Shown here: one piece after another, positions 15,345 through 20,446 of the stretch | How positions within the stretch are numbered: the stretch's first letter is position 1 | Layout: the number at the start of each line of letters is the position of its first letter | Assembly (NCBI GenBank): GCA_020061995.1 | Contig: JAGUXE010000191.1 | Coordinates: 1-20,446, forward strand | Reading direction: 5' to 3' | From: Ignavibacteriales bacterium | Lineage (GTDB): Bacteria > Bacteroidota > Ignavibacteria > Ignavibacteriales > Ignavibacteriaceae | DNA: 20,446 nt | Made by a program: the position numbers and the translations under genes | The notes under the pieces: generated by a model | The model's database searches: none | What the model was told of the DNA's origin: nothing | Seen by the model: the letters and a program-made list of their open reading frames with translations, nothing else

Positions 15345-16265
15345 CTAATCTAAACCAATACCTAAGCCAATCCTATGTGCTGCACCAAGGAAGTTGAACT
15401 TGCTATAAGAGTAATCAACCCTTGTATCAAATCCAGCGATGTTGTAACGTACTCCTACCCCAAATGAGAATGTAGCTGCATCGTGATTGAACCTGTAACC
15501 ACCCCGAGCAAAAAAGATGTTTTTAAAATTCCATTCCAGTCCGAGTTGTGTTAAAGGTTGTCCATCGTTTGGTTTTGTTGCAGAAAAACTTACAAGTAAT
15601 TTTTGATTTTCAAAATCGAGAGCGTTTATTGATGCACCAAAAGTAAAACTTGTCGGAAGAGGATAAGATTCATTAACGAACTTAATATTAGAACCGAAAT
15701 TGGAAATCTGCATTGCAAACCTGAATCCTCTAAAATCTGAAACATACATTGAACTAATATCTACAGAGACCGCATTTGCGTTGAAATCAGAGTATAAAGC
15801 AAGGTAGATATAATTAACCGTCAAGCCAACTGTTACCCTGTCTGTAAAAAATCTTGAGTAGCTCAATCCGATTCGATAGTTACCGGCATAAAATGTTTCG
15901 CCTGTACCCTCCGGCTGGAGTGGTGTTCTCACCTTCATTTCATCGGTATAGAGACCGGTAAACGACAATCCAAATGCACCAATATCTCCAAACGTATGAG
16001 CTATTGCAGCAAAATCGTGATTGATTCCAGCAAACCAAAAGTTGTGATTGAAAACTATATCCGTCCCTTTGATCCATGCAAGCGCAGATGTGTTGTAATA
16101 TGTTCCCTCTGCACCTTCAACAGCAGCGATATAAGCATCGCTCATAGCAGTACCTCGAGGACTGATGCCAATTTTTAAGAACTGTGCATCAGTACTTCCA
16201 GGACGATTATACTGTGCAAATACTATGCACGGCAAAAATAAAATCAAAAGAAATTTCTTAATCAT
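15345..16265 (-). CDS. PorV/PorQ-family outer-membrane beta-barrel protein
   Basis: A 306-residue protein with a clear signal peptide (MIKKFLLILFLPCIVFAQ) followed by the family's characteristic opening, 'AQFLKIGISPRGTAMSDAYIAA' with 'GTYYNTSAL' shortly after. Alternating aromatic strands run throughout, ending with a barrel-type C-terminus ('HRIGLGIGLD'). This matches the PorV/PorQ (FadL-like, UPF0164-type) family of the FCB group. PorV shuttles T9SS substrates from the translocon to the attachment complex, but many paralogs of unknown role exist, so the specific function is open. It is the last gene of a unit with the two paralogous secreted proteins, 33 nt downstream of the second, which fits a role in their export or surface display. 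Confidence 0.85.
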   Translation of the reverse strand: MIKKFLLILFLPCIVFAQYNRPGSTDAQFLKIGISPRGTAMSDAYIAAVEGAEGTYYNTSALAWIKGTDIVFNHNFWFAGINHDFAAIAHTFGDIGAFGLSFTGLYTDEMKVRTPLQPEGTGETFYAGNYRIGLSYSRFFTDRVTVGLTVNYIYLALYSDFNANAVSVDISSMYVSDFRGFRFAMQISNFGSNIKFVNESYPLPTSFTFGASINALDFENQKLLVSFSATKPNDGQPLTQLGLEWNFKNIFFARGGYRFNHDAATFSFGVGVRYNIAGFDTRVDYSYSKFNFLGAAHRIGLGIGLD

Positions 16266-16298
16266 ATTTCAAATATTCTTTCAATTATTAAATCATAC

Positions 16299-18080
16299 TC
16301 ACTTAATTATCACAAACTTTCCGACTTGAATTTTTCCACTGTTTTTATCTTCTACTGTGAAAAGATAAATACCGCTCGATACAGCTTGGCCCACACTCGA
16401 TGTCAAATTCCAATCTTCATAACCTTTAGTTGGATTATCGTGATAGATCGTTCCGACAAGATCTCCAGCAAGAGTGAATATTTTTATCTCGCATTGTACA
16501 GGAAGATTAATGAATTGAATCCGCCTATCTTGTTCCATCCATCGATCTCTTGTTCCAGCAGGTTTTTCCCACTGAGGATCATAAGTATGATACGCTATAT
16601 CTCCGCGGTAAGGATTTGGGACTGCAGCAACTTGCCAAACAGTTGGGGGAGGTTCGGTACCTGGAACAACGACCTTAGCGTTCCTGTAAATACTCGATTC
16701 TTGAGATGGAAAATCAGATGCAGTGTCGGGTTTAGAAAACGCTGTGACAGAATAATAATACTCAATGTTATTCAATAAGCCGAGATCAGTGTATTCGTGC
16801 TGGAGCCCAGTGTTGTAACCGAATTTGTTATCAGGCAAATCGTACTCAGCAAGTAAAGTCCATGGACCTGACGAGCTTCTTGTGCTCTTGTAAACACGAT
16901 ACCCTTCAAACGGTTTAAGGCTGCTATCTGCTCGGTATGGATCGAGATAAGTTTCTGGATTCACATCTCCTTCGCGTGGATCCCATTTAAGAATAACTTT
17001 ACGATTCTTCTCTTCGACTCTAAGTGGTGTATTCGGTGGCGGAGACGGAACTCGAAAGTTTTGTCTAATCAACCAATCTAATCTATCGGCGTTTTTAAGT
17101 ACACCCTCAGTACCTTTACCTAAAATTTGACCTACATAAAAACTAATAGTATCACCTGCATTAAGATTAAAAGGTCCGAATGAAATAATAAATTGTGAGC
17201 CAATTGGTTCGACTTGATTTTCCATTATTATTCCCGAAGATATCTCTAAATACCGAAGAGGATCTTGACCAGCAGGCGCCCCCCTCCCCCTTCCAGGATA
17301 CCAATTGAAAGTCCATTTTAGTGAATCACTTCGTAAATTATTAGGCGGGTAAACTTTCACACCGATTGGGCTAATAGCTTGTCCATCTACTCCGCCCGGA
17401 TAATCGATAGAAAGACCTAATTTTCTATCGGGATAATAAACCGAGTAATCATCAAGTGCGAAATCCCATCCCTCGCTCCGATAGCCAACATTTCCATCGA
17501 GCCAGTATGCAATGTAAACATCTTTCAAATTGTATTTTTTTGAGATGACATAAAATTTATATACAATCATTTCGTCTAACGGAGTCGATCCCCAACTGTA
17601 ACTCGTTTGAATAACATCTAAAAACAAAGGAACATGAGCAGGAATGTTTTTGACGTTGTAATCGCTGTAACGACAGATAAAATCTTGATCGGATACACCA
17701 ACATACTTTTGCCAGTAAGGTATATCAACTGTATCATTTTTGTTAACGACGCAAATCGTATCCCATGTTTCTGCTGAAGGGTAAAATTCAAAACTAGGAG
17801 CCCAACCTGTAGTTACCGAAACTAAAGTATCGTTCCCGAGAATGCCTCCGACCCAAATCCCTCCTTCACCAATGTGTTCTTCGTGGCTGTTGCGCGGATA
17901 CTCACAATAAATCAAACCGGGGTAATTTGTGCTCACCCTCCACAAGGCTCCCATGTTAGTAATGAGCTGCTTAACCGCACCGACTTCGTGAAGCTTCCAA
18001 TCAAGTGTTGTCCTTTGAGCAAACAAACTCACTGAAGAAAGAAGAGATAAGAGAATTAATATTTTAGTAAGAAATCTCAT
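16299..18080 (-). CDS. Secreted fibronectin III protein with sorting-domain-like C-terminus (paralog of the next gene upstream)
   Basis: The 593-residue protein has signal peptide 1-21 (MRFLTKILILLSLLSSVSLFA). The N-terminal ~330 residues form a domain I do not recognise by name, with conserved 'YPGLIYCEYP', 'HIGEGGIWVGGILGNDTLVSV', 'YVGVSDQDFICRYSDYN' and 'WLDGNVGY'. A fibronectin III-like domain follows at ~350-455 ('VILKWDPREGDVNPETYLDPY...FEGYRVYKS'). The C-terminal ~105 residues start with 'AVPNPYRGDIAYH' and end 'SGIYLFTVEDKNSGKIQ...FVIIK', a FlgD-like/T9SS sorting-domain pattern. It is very similar throughout to the 18093-19889 product, so the two are a tandem duplication. The gap to the upstream gene is 12 nt. 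Role is probably a surface protein working with the TonB receptor; the biochemical function is unknown. Confidence 0.8.
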   Translation of the reverse strand: MRFLTKILILLSLLSSVSLFAQRTTLDWKLHEVGAVKQLITNMGALWRVSTNYPGLIYCEYPRNSHEEHIGEGGIWVGGILGNDTLVSVTTGWAPSFEFYPSAETWDTICVVNKNDTVDIPYWQKYVGVSDQDFICRYSDYNVKNIPAHVPLFLDVIQTSYSWGSTPLDEMIVYKFYVISKKYNLKDVYIAYWLDGNVGYRSEGWDFALDDYSVYYPDRKLGLSIDYPGGVDGQAISPIGVKVYPPNNLRSDSLKWTFNWYPGRGRGAPAGQDPLRYLEISSGIIMENQVEPIGSQFIISFGPFNLNAGDTISFYVGQILGKGTEGVLKNADRLDWLIRQNFRVPSPPPNTPLRVEEKNRKVILKWDPREGDVNPETYLDPYRADSSLKPFEGYRVYKSTRSSSGPWTLLAEYDLPDNKFGYNTGLQHEYTDLGLLNNIEYYYSVTAFSKPDTASDFPSQESSIYRNAKVVVPGTEPPPTVWQVAAVPNPYRGDIAYHTYDPQWEKPAGTRDRWMEQDRRIQFINLPVQCEIKIFTLAGDLVGTIYHDNPTKGYEDWNLTSSVGQAVSSGIYLFTVEDKNSGKIQVGKFVIIK

Positions 18081-18092
18081 TCGAGTCCTACA

Positions 18093-19889
18093 CTATTTAA
18101 TAATAATAAATTTATCAACTTGAATTTTACTTGTCTTTTTATCTTCAACGGTGTACAAATAAATTCCACTCGAAACAGCTTGTCCAACGTAAGATGTCAA
18201 ATTCCAATCTTCATAACCTTTGTCCGGATTGTTGTGATAAATTGATTGAACCAAATCGCCCGACAGCGTATAAATTCTTATATCACACTCGGCGGTGAGA
18301 TTAATAAATTGAATTCTTCTGTCTTGTTCCATCCATCTATCTCGCGTACCCCCTGGCTTTTCCCATGGCGGAATGTAAGAGTGATAAGCGACGTCTCCAC
18401 GATAAGGATTAGGTACTACGGCAACTTGACCAACAGTTTCTAGAGGAGGCGTGCCAGGAACAACTTTTTTACTACCTACTTTTATACTCGATTCTAAAGG
18501 AGGAAAATTTAAAACTCTATCCGGTTTTGAAAAGGACGTAACTGCATAATAATAATCTAAATTATTTAACAAGCCAACATCAGTATACTCATATTCAATC
18601 CCGGTATTAGAACCATAAGCATTATCAGGTAAGTCGAATTCTGCTAGCAATGTCCAAGGACCATTTTGACTTTTTGTACTCTTGTAAACTCTATAACCTT
18701 CAAACGGTTTTGGAATTGAATCCCCACGATATGGATCATGATATTCTTCTGGATTGACATCACCAGCACCTGGTTTCCACTTTAGAGTAACTCTCTTGCT
18801 TCCTGGAATAACCGTTAAAGGTGGTGGAGGCGGTGCAAATGGAATTTTGAAATCCTTCGCCCGAACAAGATTAAGAACACGTTCGTTTTCATAAATTGAC
18901 TTAATGCTTTTTCCCAAAATTAAGGCAACACTAAAGTGAAGTGTATCAACTTTATTTAATTGATACGGACCTAAAGCAACAATGTGTTTTGTGCCATCGC
19001 CGGTTGTGACTTGATTTTCCATTATAAGGTTCTTTGTCATGTCGGTATATTTTTCAACGTCTGTATACGGTATACCTTGCTGCCTACCATTGTACCAGAT
19101 GAAAGTCAAAACACTACCAGCGATTGGTTCCGGAAAGTAGCTTCTTTGCCCGATTGGTCCGATTGCGTTACCATCTTCTCCACCTGGAAGGTCTGTACAA
19201 ATTGCAAGAGTTCGCTGCGTATCAAAGTAAGTTTCGTCATCTAATCCATGCGCATCTGACAATCCATAACCAACATTCCCATTCATCCAATTAGTTAAAA
19301 ATACTCTTTCAAGATTGTACTTTGTTGATATCACGTGATAATTCACAACAATTATTTCATCAAGAGGGAGTGAGCCCCACGCATAACTATTCTGAATTAC
19401 TTCAAGATAAAGAGGTTTGTGATCGCTCTTTTTCAAACTCACAGGATTATAGTCGTTGTAACGACAGACAAAATCTTGATCTGAAACGCCAACATAATTC
19501 TTCCAATATGGATTTGCTGGATCTCCGATATCAACAGTATCACCTCTCTTCACCACCCAAATCGTATCCCACAATGCATCAGAGGGATAGAACTCGCCCT
19601 GTTCGCCTCTGATAACCGAAACAAGTGTATCATTACCTAAAACGGCTCCGATCCACGGTCCGCCTTCAGTGATATGCTCTTCCAAACTACCGGGAGGGTA
19701 TTCACAATTAACTAAACCGGGATACGAAAATAAAGGATCAAACTTTGCATTGAGCCAGCCTGTGTTAGTGATTACCTGACGAACTTTTCCAACATCATGT
19801 ACCTTCACATCAAGTGTTGCTTTTTGTGAAAACAAATTGCAAAAACTTAATAAGATAAATATTATTACGAATAAAATCTTTTTCTGCAC
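18093..19889 (-). CDS. Secreted fibronectin III protein with sorting-domain-like C-terminus (tandem paralog)
   Basis: I choose the GTG at 19889 (598 residues). It gives a signal peptide, MQKKILFVIIFILLSFCNLFSQ, of the same length as the paralog's, and begins 5 nt after the stop of the TonB receptor. A TTG at 19901 would overlap that gene by 7 nt and add four residues. The N-terminal domain carries 'YPGLVNCEYPPGS', 'HITEGGPWIGAVLGNDTLVSV', 'KNYVGVSDQDFVCRYNDYN' and 'WMNGNVGY'. A fibronectin III domain ('VTLKWKPGAGDVNPEEYHDPY...FEGYRVYKS') and a C-terminal domain 'VPNPYRGDVAYH...SGIYLYTVEDKKTSKIQVDKF' follow in the same order as in 16299-18080. Between 'YHSY' and the C-terminus the two paralogs are almost identical, including the block 'RDRWMEQDRRIQFINL', so strong constraint or gene conversion is likely. 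No enzymatic motif is visible. Confidence 0.8.
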   Translation of the reverse strand: MQKKILFVIIFILLSFCNLFSQKATLDVKVHDVGKVRQVITNTGWLNAKFDPLFSYPGLVNCEYPPGSLEEHITEGGPWIGAVLGNDTLVSVIRGEQGEFYPSDALWDTIWVVKRGDTVDIGDPANPYWKNYVGVSDQDFVCRYNDYNPVSLKKSDHKPLYLEVIQNSYAWGSLPLDEIIVVNYHVISTKYNLERVFLTNWMNGNVGYGLSDAHGLDDETYFDTQRTLAICTDLPGGEDGNAIGPIGQRSYFPEPIAGSVLTFIWYNGRQQGIPYTDVEKYTDMTKNLIMENQVTTGDGTKHIVALGPYQLNKVDTLHFSVALILGKSIKSIYENERVLNLVRAKDFKIPFAPPPPPLTVIPGSKRVTLKWKPGAGDVNPEEYHDPYRGDSIPKPFEGYRVYKSTKSQNGPWTLLAEFDLPDNAYGSNTGIEYEYTDVGLLNNLDYYYAVTSFSKPDRVLNFPPLESSIKVGSKKVVPGTPPLETVGQVAVVPNPYRGDVAYHSYIPPWEKPGGTRDRWMEQDRRIQFINLTAECDIRIYTLSGDLVQSIYHNNPDKGYEDWNLTSYVGQAVSSGIYLYTVEDKKTSKIQVDKFIIIK

Positions 19890-19894
19890 AATTG

Positions 19895-20446
19895 TTACCA
19901 ATCTATTCTAAGACCAGCTTTAATATACCGTCCAGTTGAAAATTGTCTTGGGTCCATCAACCTGAACATTGTGTACCAATCGTAGAATTGATTGGTACCA
20001 GGTTGGATATCGCCGTACCGAAACGGCTTACCCGTTGCTGTATTAAAACCATAACCGATTTGAATGTTGTTCTGATCAAATAAATTGAATACGTCCACTT
20101 CTAATGACAAACGAACGCCCAGTAATCTGAACCCTTTACTTAATCTTAAGTCAATCGTTGAAATACTTGGACTTGTTTCTGTGTTTTCAAGTTTTTGAGC
20201 TTGAGCAAGATCAAAAGTAAATGGCGTATATGGTTGACCCGATGAGAAGCTTGATAGAACTGTAACGTTCCAATCGTCAGGAAGTTTTAGTCCGAACAAA
20301 TTCAAATGCTGATTTTCCATTGCCATTAAACTTAGCTGGGAAATGATTTGATGACGAATATCCCACCCCGCTCTTCTTTCGCGAATCGGAGACGGAAAAT
20401 CTGTTAACGATTTAATATAATCTTCAAATGCAGAAGATGCATAAAC
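19895..20446 (-). CDS. TonB-dependent receptor, C-terminal part (5' end outside window)
   Basis: The open frame runs from the right window edge to a TAA at 19895-19897, 183 residues, and clearly continues upstream. It shows the last beta-strands of a TonB-dependent outer-membrane receptor: 'ERRAGWDIRHQIISQ' (the common 'W D x RH' strand), 'LPDDWNVTVLSSFSSGQPYTP', 'STIDLRLSKGF', 'LSLEVDVFNLFDQNNI' (the 'v.NLFd..n' signature) and a terminal barrel strand 'RYIKAGLRIDW' ending in an aromatic. It would import a ligand, such as an oligosaccharide or chelate, using TonB energy. It appears to lead a unit with two paralogous secreted proteins and a PorV-like barrel. Substrate is unknown, and the signal peptide and plug are not in view. 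Confidence 0.9.
   Translation of the reverse strand, partial: VYASSAFEDYIKSLTDFPSPIRERRAGWDIRHQIISQLSLMAMENQHLNLFGLKLPDDWNVTVLSSFSSGQPYTPFTFDLAQAQKLENTETSPSISTIDLRLSKGFRLLGVRLSLEVDVFNLFDQNNIQIGYGFNTATGKPFRYGDIQPGTNQFYDWYTMFRLMDPRQFSTGRYIKAGLRIDW

Noticed and set aside
16326..16778. 150-residue + strand open frame
   Set aside because: It lies opposite the conserved C-terminal and FnIII region of 16299-18080, with no family features of its own.
19890..19901. TTG start at 19901 for the 18093 gene
   Set aside because: The GTG at 19889 matches the paralog's signal-peptide length and avoids overlap with the TonB receptor gene.

Overview
The window is AT-rich, and every gene I can support is on the minus strand, so transcription runs from high to low coordinates. 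The lineage signals are T9SS-type C-terminal sorting domains with the 'QNFPNPF...SGVYFY...KKMLLIR' pattern, a PorV/PorQ-like barrel, a TonB-dependent receptor, weak Shine-Dalgarno sequences, and 23S-IVS-type and GxxExxY-type small genes. Together they point to the Bacteroidota/Ignavibacteriota (FCB) group. The sorting-domain style resembles Ignavibacteria/Kryptonia-like bacteria; that refinement is inference.

Layout in the direction of transcription. (1) 20446-15345: the 3' end of a TonB-dependent receptor, two tandem ~600-residue secreted paralogs (fibronectin III plus a sorting-domain-like C-terminus) and a PorV/PorQ-family outer-membrane protein, tightly spaced like an operon. (2) 15344-15069: an intergenic stretch with a strong nested palindrome. 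(3) 15068-9439: a large secreted multidomain HExxH protein, galT (galactose-1-phosphate uridylyltransferase), and a secreted Big2-domain protein. galT abuts the first with zero gap and overlaps the last by 4 nt. (4) 9388-1: a secreted carbohydrate-hydrolase cluster of (alpha/alpha)6-barrel enzymes. It holds a broken and mosaic GH63/MGH1-like paralog, a 1138-residue debranching-enzyme-like protein with a ThuA/amidotransferase-like N-terminus, two apparently complete GH63/MGH1-like paralogs (the last cut by the window edge), and a short 23S-IVS four-helix-bundle gene between them.

Functionally, the right half looks like outer-membrane uptake and surface-display machinery, and the left half like extracytoplasmic glycan or oligosaccharide breakdown. 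galT suggests galactose released from such glycans may enter the Leloir pathway. Substrate specificity cannot be read from the sequence.

The most unusual signal is a cluster of condensed or mosaic genes. The 379-residue protein (8249-9388) joins several non-contiguous pieces of its full-length paralogs, plus a domain otherwise seen at the N-terminus of the 15068-12333 protein, all in one open frame. A ~50-nt perfect palindrome has replaced the middle of its sorting domain in frame. The 616-residue protein has lost the middle of its sorting domain, and its terminal KKIILLK is stranded out of frame. A GxxExxY-like remnant of 26 codons also looks internally deleted in frame. That remnant sits inside an inverted pair of four-copy CACGAAG/CTTCGTG arrays with matching 10-11-10 bp spacing, and one array supplies the start of the neighbouring hydrolase's signal peptide. 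Whether this is real genome remodelling or an assembly artefact must be tested with reads.
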